Positions 22,449 through 34,346 of a DNA stretch of 48,395 bases are shown here, piece by piece; position 1 is the first letter of the stretch; each line of letters starts with the position of its first letter. The DNA is from Plantago elongata (taxonomy: Eukaryota; Streptophyta; Magnoliopsida; Lamiales; Plantaginaceae), in the NCBI GenBank assembly GCA_036897095.1, contig JAYMSP010000526.1, positions 1 through 48,395 on the forward strand, written 5' to 3'. Position numbers and translations under genes: made by a program. The notes beneath the pieces were generated by a model. It ran no database searches. It saw nothing but the letters and a program-made list of their open reading frames with translations, and was not told where the DNA came from.

Positions 22449-25400
22449 ATGGAGCAACTGAAAACAATCGGCCGAGAGCTCGCCATGGGCTCGCAGGGCG
22501 GATTCGGCCAATCGAAGGAGTTTCTCGACCTCATCAAATCCATCGGCGAAGCTCGATCCAAGGCAGAAGAAGACCGCATTGTTTCGCACGAAATCGAAAC
22601 CCTAAAATCCCGATTGTCCAGCCCTAACATCCCCAAATTCAAGCTCAAGGAGTACGTCGTCCGTCTCCTCTATGTCGAGATGCTCGGCCACGACGCCTCC
22701 TTCGGCTACATCCACGCTGTCAAAATGACGCATGATGATAGTCTGCATCTCAAGAGGACTGGTTACTTGGCCGTCACTTTGTTTTTGAATGAGGATCATG
22801 ACTTGATCATACTTATTGTTAATACTATACAGAAGGACTTGAAGAGTGATAATTATTTGGTTGTTTGTGCGGCGTTGAATGCGGTTTGTAGGTTGATCAA
22901 TGAGGAGACTATCCCGGCTGTGTTGCCGCAGGTGGTCGAGTTGTTGGCGCACCAGAAGGAGCTTGTGAGGAAGAAGGCGGTTATGGCACTTCACCGATTC
23001 TATCAAAAGGCTCCGGGGTCCGTTTCGCATCTTCTTTCCAATTTTCGTAAGGTGCATATGTCCACTTGTGGTTGGTGTCTGATTGCATAGTAGAATCGCG
23101 AACATTGCATTTTACGTTTGTTGACTTATCAGTGGTTATGTTCTGGACATGAATTCAAGTATGTAGCCTGATAACCGAGAAATGAGATAGATTTAACATT
23201 GGATGGCATAAAAAATGTAACACTAAAAGGAACTATCACTGATAAAAATTTTACTGATTATTTGTGCTTAGAATATAAGAGTGTTATTGTGAGATATTTT
23301 AAAACTGTTTCTACTTCATTGGATAATTAAAAAGAATACTATCTAGTTTATCAGAGCCAGAAATGTTTTCCTGAAACTAAAGATCAGTGCGAGGGTCTGG
23401 ATTCTGGAAACGCTAGTAAAACTGGAATATCTAAAATTACTACTAGTATAAATCTAAAGTTACCTCCCCTCATGTCATCATACTGTTAAAAGTGAAATAG
23501 TAATTCCGTAGTGTTATTTACAATATTTTGATTCCCCAGTGCATTCAACCATTCTGTAAATTATGATGTTATCAGAAGCACTGCATTTGTTTTGTGCCTC
23601 GCCAGCTGCCAGGTGTGCAAATGTTGGTGTCTGATAAGCTTATTTGGATTTAATGGTTTCATGCTCTAGTCTATTCGCAGAACGCTATGTTCATCAGGAT
23701 AATAAAGATATACTTGGTTTCTGATGTAATTTTTCTTGTTTGTTACCGAATATCATTGTTTCAGAGGCTCAGTGATAATGATCCTGGTGTTATGGGTGCA
23801 ACGCTTTACCCACTTTTTGACCTTATTATGATCGATATTGATACATACAAGGATCTGCTGGTCACTTTTGTGAACATTCTTAAGCAAATTGCAGAGCGTA
23901 GACTACCAAAGAGCTACGATTATCATCAGATGCCTGCTCCATTTATTCAGGTGTGCTTGGATTCTCCCTCTATCTTTATAGAAAGTTTGTGATTATGCTT
24001 GAATATCAAGTGATGTGTCTGTAAGAAGGATTGTAGATATTATACATAGATGTCTATAGGTTGTAATAAGTTAGTAATTTTCCCTTTTTAAGGAATTACG
24101 TGGGTCTTTTGATGATTATAGCTGTTCCATCTTTTTATACACCTCAAAGCATTGTTTTGTAGCTATGATGAGGAAATGTTGGCTTTGCTCTAAACTTAAC
24201 TTCAATAAAATCTCAGTCTCTTCAGAATCACTTTGCATAATACTCAGTCTTGATTCTTGAAGAAAAGTGCATTGATGTGAAATGGTATGTACATGTTAGG
24301 GTGTTACAACAAGGAATTCCTGACTTTAAATTTTTTCTCCAAAGATAAGGTGAATTTCATATCAGTAGGTTAATTGTAATGTTTTTTCCCTTGTGCTGAC
24401 AGATAAAGTTGCTGAAAATTCTGGCCCTACTAGGTACTGGTGACAAAAGATGCAGTGAACAAATGTATACTGTTTTGGGGGATATAATGAGAAAATGTGA
24501 TTCAGCAAGCAATATCGGGAATGCCATTCTTTATGAGTGTGTTTGTTGTATTTCTTCACTCCATCCCAATCCAAAGTTGCTAGAAGCTGCCGCAGACTCC
24601 ATTTCAAAATTTCTTAAAGTTCGTTCTCTGCAACTCCATTACATTTATTCAGAAATCTGGTCATATACATTTCTTGCAAAACAAATTCTGTATCCTACAA
24701 CTCTCCATCATTTATTCACTACTCACATTGTTCTTCTTTTCTGAAACACTAAACTTCATTGATGACAGAGTGACAGCCACAACCTGAAGTATCTTGGTAT
24801 TGATGCCATTAGCCGACTGATCAAGATAAGTCCAGAAATAGCTGAACAGCACCAATTGGCTGTTATTGATTGCTTAGAGGTGAATAATAGTGCTTAAAAT
24901 GTTTTGCTCATTATATGGCCTAATTCTCTGTGTTTACTTTGAATGTGCTTACTTTTAGCTTGTCTAACTTTACTAACACATCATATAATTTTTTATATGT
25001 CCAATAAATCTGCATTCTCTCGTTCCAGTCCACATGCTAGCTTGGCACTGCTTTGTTTAACCTGATTTTGCCCATAAGTTGAGTTGCAAACATTATCTTT
25101 GAGTTGGAACAATTTCGGCAGTCTGAGTTCTAATTAAGCTTGAAATATCTGATGTTTTGTCTGTTAAAAAGTGCAATTTAGGTAGTAGTATTAATGAAAT
25201 GTCAATTTAGCGAATTTCATGCATGCATAATGGGTGACCCACTAAACCTCAAGATTGGGGGGGAGTGCCAGGCTCTGTCTACATGAGCCAAAAGAGGAAC
25301 ACATATGGTCAGAAAAAAGCATCATGCGTAAATTGTCATTGATTAAGCAATCCTTACACATAAATTATCACCAAGTTCCTTCTAGGTTTTCCATGAGTTC

Positions 25401-28400
25401 TTGTGGAAGGAACCAAATGCATTAAATCCATTCGATGAACAGGTGCATTGATGAATGATGTACTACATACATGATTTTGCAGTCAAATCTCTTGCAGCTC
25501 GTGCATTGTATTTTTATTTAAATTTTACACTGTTCTTTCCCTTGAATTGTAGTTGCCTGTAGTGATGCCTTTAGATATTCATTGCTAAATCATGAGCTTA
25601 TACGATAGCAATCTATTTGGCACTAAACTCACTCTAGCATTTTTGTTTAAATAATACATTGTTCTTTCCCTTGAATTGTAGTTGCCTGTAGTGATGCCTT
25701 TAGATATTCATTGCTACACTACGAGGCTTATACGATAGCAATCTATTTGGCACTAAACTCACTCTAGCATTTTTATTTAAATAATACATTGTTCTTTCCC
25801 TTGAATTGTAGTTGCCTGTAGTGATGCCTTTATAGAGTTTAGATATTCATTGCTACACTACGAGGCTTATACGATAGCAATCGCTTTGGCACTAAACTCA
25901 CTTTAGCATTTTTATTTCAATAATACATTATTCCTTCCCTTGAATTGTAGTTGCCTGTAGTGATGCCTTTAGATATTCATTGTTATACTATGAGGCTTAT
26001 ACGATAGCAATCTATTTGGCACTAAGCTCACGTTAGCAAATAAAGCAGGGTCTGTACCGGATAGCATATTGGTGCATCTGATCCCAAAAAATGGACAAGA
26101 GAGAAAATGGTAGCGGGGTTGCTGCTATATCAAATTATTATCATATAATTCCAAAAATAATCCTGTTCATAACCCCGGATACAGTGGCATAGCAACGTAT
26201 ATTTGCTATGGTCCACTATTCAATATTAATAACTGTAACTCAGATTTTATTTAGATATTTGTCTGGTGAAACTGTTTGATCGTAAATTCCTTTGAATCAT
26301 TTTGACATGCATTAGGTTTTCTTTCATTTAATTTCAGTTGAAGATTGGGCTTGCTTCATTATGCAGGACCCAGATGATACTCTAAAACGCAAGACATTTG
26401 AACTGCTCTACAAAATGACCAAGTCATCCAACGTGGAAGTAATTGTGGACCGTATGATTGACTACATGATAAGCATCAATGATAGTCATTACAAAACTGA
26501 CATTGCATCAAGATGTGTTGAACTAGCAGAACAGTTTGCACCAAGTAACCAATGGTTCATACAGGTTGATTAATGTATAAACTGGTTAATGCTTTGTCTT
26601 ATAATATTGCTATGAAATTTGAAGAGTTAATGCTTTATCTTTTTTTTTTTTTTTTGAAACTTGCAGACCATGAATAAAGTATTTGAGCATGCAGGGGACC
26701 TCGTGAATGCAAAAGTCGCTCATAATTTGATGCGGCTGATTGCCGAGGGATTTGGGCAAGATGATGATGCTGCAGACAGTCAGCTTAGATCATCTGCAGT
26801 AAGTTCTTTTTTTATTTCTCTTAGTTGGTTCTTGAACTGTGCTATGACAATATAATTATTGTCTACTTATGAATAGTATGAGACTATGTGTTAATTGTTT
26901 CCTTCTAGTGAGCTTGGTGTTTTTATGCTTAATTTGTTCTCTATTCTAGTAATAGATTTACGCGTAGTATCCATGAACCAATCTGTTGCATACAAAAACT
27001 GCAGAATGATATAATAAGGTTGATTTTGAGCAATTCATTTAAACTTTCAGAACCTTGTACTGTAGGACAATATGTTGGCGAGAGAAATAAAGATCTTAGA
27101 AAAGAATGAATCAGTAAAAGCTATTCATCCGCGTCATGATAACATTAATTTTCTTATTATAACTTGGGATTTGTGATATCTGCTATTGCCCCGGCACAAT
27201 GCTTGAAAAGTTTGTAAGCAGAACCTTTCTACCACTAGACCTGGTACAATGTGATACGACATATTATCATATAGTAAAATTTCCATGCTTAGAGATTAAA
27301 TGTGTGAAATTTTTGATAGGGTGATTCTTAGACAGACATCTGAAATTCTGAAGACTTAAATCAAATAGTAGAGTCCTCTCTTCCAATAAAAAATACCTTG
27401 GCCATTTCTTCTGACGTAAGGACTTTCGATTGAAAAGTATAAACAAAGTCAGACCAAGTCTCAACAAGTCTTCTGTAAGACTGTAAGGACCAGTAAGCCA
27501 GAGACTGGGCAAATAGGGCCTCTCCTCGTATACGTGTAGAAGAAATTTTGTTTATAAGCTTGTATTGTCCTTCTCTCCTTGGCTGGCCAAGCACTCAAAT
27601 GAAAGTTCTGTCATCAACTAACAATACAATACTGCACGATTTATTTGTCAGGACATGCCCATGCTTTTAGGCACCATCATGAAGTGGAAATAATAAAAGT
27701 AAAGTAGTTCAGGGACTTCAGTCCCTTCTCTAAGTTTCCCAGTCAATAGGTTAAACAACATACAGTAACTTATGATTCCTATGAAGACCAGAAGACAAAG
27801 AACACCTTGGTTATTTTGAAACAAACCCGATTTGGGCTCAACTGACATTATTTGATGGAAAAAAAGGAGGGATCGGGAAGAGGAGATTAAGAATCTCTGT
27901 ATGTTTTAATCATCATTTCTGTTAGAAAGCTATACAGTAGATATCAATGGAATGTTTGGACAAATCAAGGCTCATGGTACAGTGTAGGAGGTTGAAACTT
28001 TATGCCTACCGTAACCCTCTGCCTGTGCTGTCCCTGTTGCCATCATGTTTTCCTTTTCTGAAAATTTCATCTTGGTCTTCAGAATCAGCGCGATGTTCTT
28101 TCTTATGGTTAAGACATCCCTATCCCCGCATCAATTTAGCGATGAGAGGATAAAAGCTGGATTCACACATTACAAATCCATTTTATCACCACTACATTTA
28201 GACAATAATCTATGTTCCAAAACCAAATGTGACATTTGGTTTGGGGGTGGAGGGAATACAATTTTGTGAGGTTCTGAGGTCTAGGAAACAGTTATACAGA
28301 AAAATATAACTGCTATTTCTTTTTATCTTCATTTTTTTCTGTGGCATTAAGAGTTATGGCTGTTTGATATTTTTGTGTGCCTATCAAAGAATTTGCAGCG

Positions 28401-31400
28401 GGGCTTTGCAATTTTGAATTATTTATGTAGTCTGATTCTCGCTTACATTCGAAGTATCGGTCACATGGCTTAGTAGGTGATATGTTTTGTTGTCACATAA
28501 ACTGTTTTATACTTAATTTGTAAAGAAATAAATCTGCACTATGAAAATTCTGTATCCTGATTCCTGACCCACCAAGTGTCATAATTATTGCGGAATGTAT
28601 TCTGTTTACACAGGGGTGTCAGAGTCTCCTAATAATTCAAATCTATTGCAATGCTTTTTTCTACCACTGATTAGAAGTTTGGGATTTTTTATTGCAGGTG
28701 GAATCTTATCTTCAAATTATGGGAGAGCCTAAACTTCCATCCGCATTTCTTCAAGTATGCCATTCCCATCTAGCCTCCAATCTTGTCTCTTCCTTCTACC
28801 CCTTCGCTTTTTACTGTCACGTTTTGGTTGCTTTCGTATTTGCTTATTTACTCTGGTATGTTGGCTCTATTGTTGGTGCAGGTCATCTGTTGGGTCCTTG
28901 GTGAATATGGGACAGCAGATGGAAAATATTCTGCCTCTTACGTAACTGGGAAGTTGTGTGACATAGCAGAAGCCCATTCAACAGATGACATAGTTAAAGT
29001 AGGTACCGGTTTCTCATTTTGTACATGTTCGCTTCATCATGCAATCTCAGCATAACGTGTTGAAACCATTTCTTACAATGCTACTGTAAATATTAATAAT
29101 TATGCATCTTATCAAAGTTTAGGTTTGTGTGTTACTACCACAGATACTACATTTTAATTATATTTCTATATTTCAGAATAAGTTTGAATGGCCACGACTC
29201 CTTGTGCAGTATGTTTGTTTTTCTTTTGCCATTTGTCAACTTCTGTAGGCTTACCCCTCTACCATAATCAGTTTTGTCAATCCCGCAACCCCGAAGCGCT
29301 TTCAGGCCTGCCCGGGATAGATACATCTATCCTCGGTTGCATAACATCCTGGCCGATCCTGCCAGGATAGAGCTGGGACAGTGATTTTTGGGGGTAAATC
29401 ACCAATTTACCCTCAATGTCCTCGACTTTGCTTATGTTTATGACTCCATATGAAGAATTATGTGACTTCTTATTAATTTGGTTATCATGAGCTTATTTGA
29501 ACTGTCCTTGTACTTATATATCCATTCTGTAAGTTATGCTATGTGATATGTAATTATGTGTCACTCAAGTATCCCAGCCATCCCGCTCCCTCTATCCCAG
29601 ACTTTTTGGTGGGGCGCTAGGGATTGATACAGCTGCTCAGATGTTTAGCAGTTAGCACTAATGTCTGCAGTATGTGCCACCTGGTACAGCAACAAATGAA
29701 CCCCATTTTGGGATTGACACAAGAGTTGCTACAAATACATATTGATGTCCTAATGTAACTTAAACTCTAATAAATTATCCAAGTATAATGAAATACTACT
29801 TTCTGATAGAGACAGTGTATTGGAAGTTAATTGTCATAAAAATCTATGAATGTAGTTATATAGCCGGGAGACAGTTTCTAATTTGATTATACAAGGAATT
29901 GGATTTTTTTTTGTTAATACAGTAGAAACCATCTATAGGGATACTCTATAAAAGACTAAACTCTCTATAATCATAAAATTTCAAAATCCCAAAATGTATA
30001 TAAACGCTTTTAAAAAAAACTCTATTTAGGAATAAACTCTTTATGGTAATAATTTTTCTCGGTCCCGACAATATGATTGTATAGGGTTTTTAATGTATAT
30101 GTTGCAGGAATTTATTGCAGTTATCCTCTTAATTCTTTGATTGTTCATCTGATGCAATCTTCTTTTCTAATTTTGCTTTTCGGTGCATGAATCCATTTTT
30201 ACCGTTGTTTTTTCATGCTTCATATGAAGGCATATGCAGTTACAGCACTCAAGAAGCTATATTCATTTGAAATAGCAGCTGGGAGGATACTGGATGTACT
30301 GCCTGAGGTATGCATCATTAGGAACATTTTTCAGGGTCCTCCTCACTTGTGGACTAATGATTTTTTCTGCTTAAAAGTTAAAACACCCTGGTGCAACTTA
30401 CTATGTTGTTGGCCAGGTAATTTAAAAATTACAGCAAAGGGATCTAGAAGATGGTTTTTAGTTCTTAAATGTTCTTGTATGTTACTTGCATTGTTTTCCT
30501 TTTAATTGCAAATTTACATGTACATCGGTCTCCAACCTTTAATTATTTCACAGGCACTTGTGAATGGGTGAGTTTTTACTGATTCCTTAATTCTGTAAAT
30601 GTTTTCTCTAGTGGGTTTGTAGTGAGCAATTTATGTGATGTAATTAAGCCCCTGATGCGTTCACATGTTTATTGTTGTAGTGCCAATCGCTGATTGAAGT
30701 GCTGTTAGCATCTCACTCGACAGATCTACAACAGCGTGCATATGAGCTTCAAGCAGTCCTCATCCTGGATGCTCAGGCTGTTGGGAAAATAATGCCCATG
30801 GATTCTGCTTGTGAGGATATTGAGGTAACATTCTCCGTCGTGGTATTTCAGATATTAAATCTGAACTTGTCTTACCTAGCTATTTTGATTTATTATTTGG
30901 AATTTCCATGCCATGTTTGCACGTCTCCGACTCTTTGTTTCTTCCATTCATTTCAGTTTCTCTCTTGCTTTTGTTCCCTCTTTTTGTGTCTTCATGTGTC
31001 GTATAAATGTGTTTCTTTGTTGATTGTGACAACCACATTCATGTATGCATGTCTCGAATCTTTTCCAGGTTGACAAAAATATTCCCTTTCTTGATGGATA
31101 CGTCCAAAAATCACTGGAAAATGGTGCTGAGCCATATGTACCTGAGAGCATACGTTCAGGAATGCCCAGCAATAGCCACTTTAAGATTCATGAGGATCAC
31201 GAGTCCTCAAGTCATCCTCTTAAGTTTGAGGCCTATGAGCTACCAAAACCCTCACTTCCTCCATATGTTGCTCAAGTACTTGTACCTTCAAGCGATCTTG
31301 TTCCTGTCCCAGATCTATCTTACGGAACAGGCTTCATCGAACCAACTAAGTCTGTTGCATCTGATTCTGATGTTCGTTCATCAGAAATGAAGCTACGACT

Positions 31401-32118
31401 AGATGGTGTACAGAAGAAGTGGGGTCGTCCTACTTACTCCTCTCCTGCACCATCCACTCCCAGCACTGAAACTTTGAAAATTCAGAATGAGTCAGCTAAA
31501 TGTGAAGTTGTCAGCAATTCAAATGCTAAATTGCGTGATGTTATATCTTATGATTCAAGAAAGCAGCAAGTAGAAATTTCACCTGAAAAGCAAAAACTGG
31601 CTGCTTCACTTTTTGGGGGCTCATCAAAGTCTGATAGGAGACAGCCATCTTCATCTAACCAGAAAATTTCAAAAAGTCAGAATCACAATTCAGAGAATAA
31701 GTCCCGAACACCTACTGTAACATTAGTGCAACCAGCTCTAGATTTGCTGGATATGAGCGAAGAGCCTGTCAATGCCGCACCATCTGTTGACCCCTTCATG
31801 GGATTGGAAGGTCTCCTAGATTTTACGCAAGATACAGCCTCAACAAGTACTGATGGCGTTGTTGCGGCAGAGCCTTCTGATTTCACTTCTTTGTTTTCAG
31901 ACATGTCTTTGAATGTACAGAGTGATCATGCTTCAACTCCAGTGTCCAGTGTGATTGATGGGAATGGTTTTGATGAGATTACTACTGAATATTCAATTCA
32001 ACAACTGAACAAGGGGCCTAATTTGCAGGAAGCGTTGCACAAGGATGCTACTGTGAGGAAAGTGGGTGTGGTTCCGTCAGGTCAGAATCCAAACTTATTT
32101 AAAGACCTGCTTGGCTAG
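22449..32118 (+). CDS. AP4E: AP-4 complex subunit epsilon
   Basis: Large subunit of adaptor complex AP-4, which sorts cargo such as vacuolar sorting receptors at the trans-Golgi network. Exons: 22449-23051, 23765-23950, 24403-24618, 24769-24879, 26367-26564, 26667-26798, 28698-28754, 28882-28998, 30230-30307, 30681-30824, 31069-32118; every exon is a multiple of three and all introns are GT-AG. They join to 963 aa, near the ~940 aa of the Arabidopsis protein (recalled). Residues ~30-600 form the alpha-solenoid adaptin trunk (e.g. KLKEYVVRLLYVEMLGHDAS, AALNAVCRLINEETIP, WVLGEYGTADGKYSASYV). The last exon (from residue 615) encodes a Ser/Pro-rich hinge and tail with a DLLDMSEEP motif and the C-terminus NPNLFKDLLG. 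Introns 4, 6 and 8 are long; intron 4 holds a tandem array and intron 8 a MITE. AATAAA at 32178 may be the poly(A) signal. Confidence 0.96.
25531..26037 (+). repeat. ~130-bp tandem array, four units, in AP4E intron 4
   Basis: Units begin at 25531, 25660, 25790 and about 25929. Each opens TGTTCTTTCCCTTGAATTG and continues TAGTTGCCTGTAGTGATGCC, then a TTAGATATTCATTG segment. Copy three has a 9-bp insertion. Each unit carries a pyrimidine tract followed by TAG, a splice-acceptor look-alike. Confidence 0.93.
26799..28697. other. AP4E intron 6 (1.9 kb), unassigned content
   Basis: No domain is recognised in either strand. It contains an exact 23-nt palindrome with 11-bp arms at 28220-28242. Antisense frames at 27267-27594 have no recognisable homology. 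Confidence 0.5.
29920..30095 (+). mobile_element. pogo-like MITE (Emigrant/Lemi1 type) in AP4E intron 8
   Basis: The element begins CAGTAGAAACCATCTATAGG and ends TATAGGGTTTTTAATG, imperfect terminal inverted repeats, and is flanked by TA on each side (29918-29919, 30096-30097). The start resembles the CAGT-RAACCTCTATAA terminus of Arabidopsis Emigrant/Lemi1 elements. At 176 bp it is non-autonomous and must rely on a transposase in trans. The right end is diverged. Confidence 0.55.
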
Positions 32119-33250
32119 ATGAGAGTTGTTGATTCACATCATTGCATCTCCAAGTAGCTATCTAGATGTACGGTGATAATAAATTACATAATGATACACT
32201 GAACTATGCTTTAAAGGAAGCTGAGCTGAGTTGGCGGACGTCATTCCTCGTGGTAAACTCTTCTGTACATTGTATGTTGGCAGCAGGATATTATACTGCG
32301 TAGAGAACATCATAGCTAGAATACTAGAAGGTAGATGTTCTTGCTGTTTTTATAGCTTTGCTTTTGCATATTTTGAGCTTTGAAGAACATTAAATGTGAA
32401 TTAGCTTAGTGCGTGTATCATCCTATTTTGTACCATTGTGAATTATCATTTCGAAGAGGCAGAATAAGGAGTTGTTCCCGTTTTTCCTACAGTTCATTTT
32501 TATTAATATGTAAAGCGTAAACACCATTACGCCACGAAGGATAAGAAGGTTAGCGTGCTTAATTTCAAACTATATGCATGTTATGGCCCATGGGTGATCC
32601 ACAATTCTCGTGTGCATGATTGATATACATGTCTGGAGAAACGGTGATGAGCCAAAGTGTTGGATTCTGATCGATCGGGGGCATAGGAACACTAATGTAA
32701 TTGTTACACGACCATAAATAAACATGCATGATACATGTCAACTGCACTATATGTGAAATTATGTTAGTGTCACTATATAATTTCAATGATATGGGGTAGG
32801 CTTGAAATTATGACAATTATTTTGATTATGATTACTTCTAACCATGATCTATAACCAATTACTCATAATTAGGTCATATAATTGAAAATAATTATAAATT
32901 TAGGTTATTGGTTGGTGTTAAAGAAAAAAAGCATGCAAATCATTTCAATTAATATAATGATTATTTGCTATTATAATAATAAAATTCGATTAACAAAATA
33001 ATAAATTAACTATAAAACATACTTTTAGAAGAGACGTGTATTAATGAGAGACCTGAGTGATAAATTAATATTCTTAATTATATATATAATATTTTAAGCA
33101 ATATCAATAATATTTATGAGTGAACATTGTATACCATACTTTATGTATGTGTCTATTACTCATTTCTTTAGTAAAACCTTTAATATTTTTTGTCATAACT
33201 GTCATGTTTGTCCGTCTCTTTTAGTCTTTTTATAAGATCGTATGTGAGAA
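32119..33250. other. AP4E 3' flank, AT-rich intergenic
   Basis: The first ~80 bp are probably 3' UTR (AATAAA at 32178-32183). The rest, especially 32780-33180, is very AT-rich, and I see no gene. Confidence 0.45.
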
Positions 33251-34118
33251 GAATTAATTAGCTGTGGGAGTCTGAACATCATCTTGTTACCGGAGGAGAA
33301 TCAAGCACTTATTTGTAAGCTCCTGTGGAAGATTCAAACAAAAACAAAGGTGAATTCACTATGAGTTAGGTAGATTCATAGCTACTACATTAAGGTCCAC
33401 ATGGGATGAGTGGATGGTGCCTCAAAGTAGCTCTTCGATCATGACAAACATCATCAAAGTATGAGATAGGGTGTGGGACACGCATGAGTGGCTGGATCAA
33501 CTACTCGGTTTCCGGTTTGCAAACTCTACCAACTCTTTAGGGGCTATCCGGCAAGGTAGAATGGGGCGATTTGGTTATTTGGAATCCCGCTAGACCGAAG
33601 GCGAGATATATACTTTGGTTGGCAATCCACCAGAGATTGGCCACAAAGGATCAATTGACTTATTTGCATATTGATACTGATGGGAAGTGTGCATTTTGCA
33701 ACGAGATGGAATTCATTGAACACCTTTTCTTTCGTTGCCCCATCACCTATGTAATTATGAAGAGAGGTTTGGACATGATCCCAGCCCCAGCTGACGACAT
33801 GACAACAACTAGTGGAGTGAGATGCAAGGCATATGTATTTCGTGCGATGGTGCGGGGACAATATATGACATATGGAGGATTCGAAATGACATACTTATTC
33901 AGCGCAAGGATTGGGCGCATGATGAGACTTGGCGTGAGATTGCCCAAGTAGTGAGGCTGCGGGACAATGCCATGGCTTTGATATCGACTTAAACTGATAT
34001 CTAGCTTGTTTATTTTGTTAATTTTTTGATATTACTGGTTTTGGGCTTGGATGGTTATCAGCCTGTAAATGTATACATTGTTTTGAAGTTAATAAGACAA
34101 GTGATTTCGTTAAAAAAA
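33251..34118 (+). mobile_element. 5'-truncated LINE 3' end (RT tail, zf-RVT domain, A-rich tail)
   Basis: Early codons give LWKIQTKTKVNSL and WIHSYYIKVHMG in broken frames, matching the region after the reverse transcriptase of plant L1 LINEs. From 33571 an open frame reads WNPARPKARYILWLAIHQRL, then DGKCAFCNEMEFIEHLFFRC, the C-x2-C...H-x4-C zinc-binding domain (zf-RVT) that follows RT in these elements. The frame is lost after ~33830. The element ends in a short 3' tail with seven A at 34112-34118, which is about 230 bp before the NNF1 start codon. Inactive. Confidence 0.82.
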
Positions 34119-34346
34119 TCAATATTATTTGTAATATGTGAAGAAGGTTCAACATTCTTGATATGGACCGGAATTACCACAAGTTAAATTGGGTCAATTG
34201 CGAGCAGGAATAGATCGAAGCCCAGCCCATATCCGTGTTGATACTCGTTCTCTTCATTTCCATTCTCCCGCCTCTTCCATTCCATTGCTTCTCTTCCGAT
34301 TTGAAAATTGTCCACCTTCCCAAATTGATCGATAAAGAAGAAGCAA

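Noticed and set aside
22602..23105. 167-aa minus-strand frame
   Set aside because: Shadow of AP4E exon 1; the plus strand encodes a conserved adaptin.
27267..27594. Two overlapping minus-strand frames in AP4E intron 6
   Set aside because: No recognisable domain or promoter, inside an intron. A transposon relic is possible but not supportable by eye.
30308..30505. Extension of AP4E exon 9 beyond 30307
   Set aside because: A GT donor follows CCTGAG, and joining to 30681 keeps adaptin conservation; the extension is intron read-through.
421..34118. Idea that the LINE pieces at 421-1190 and 33251-34118 are two ends of one element
   Set aside because: They are 32 kb apart with five intervening intact or partly intact loci; independent truncated insertions are simpler.
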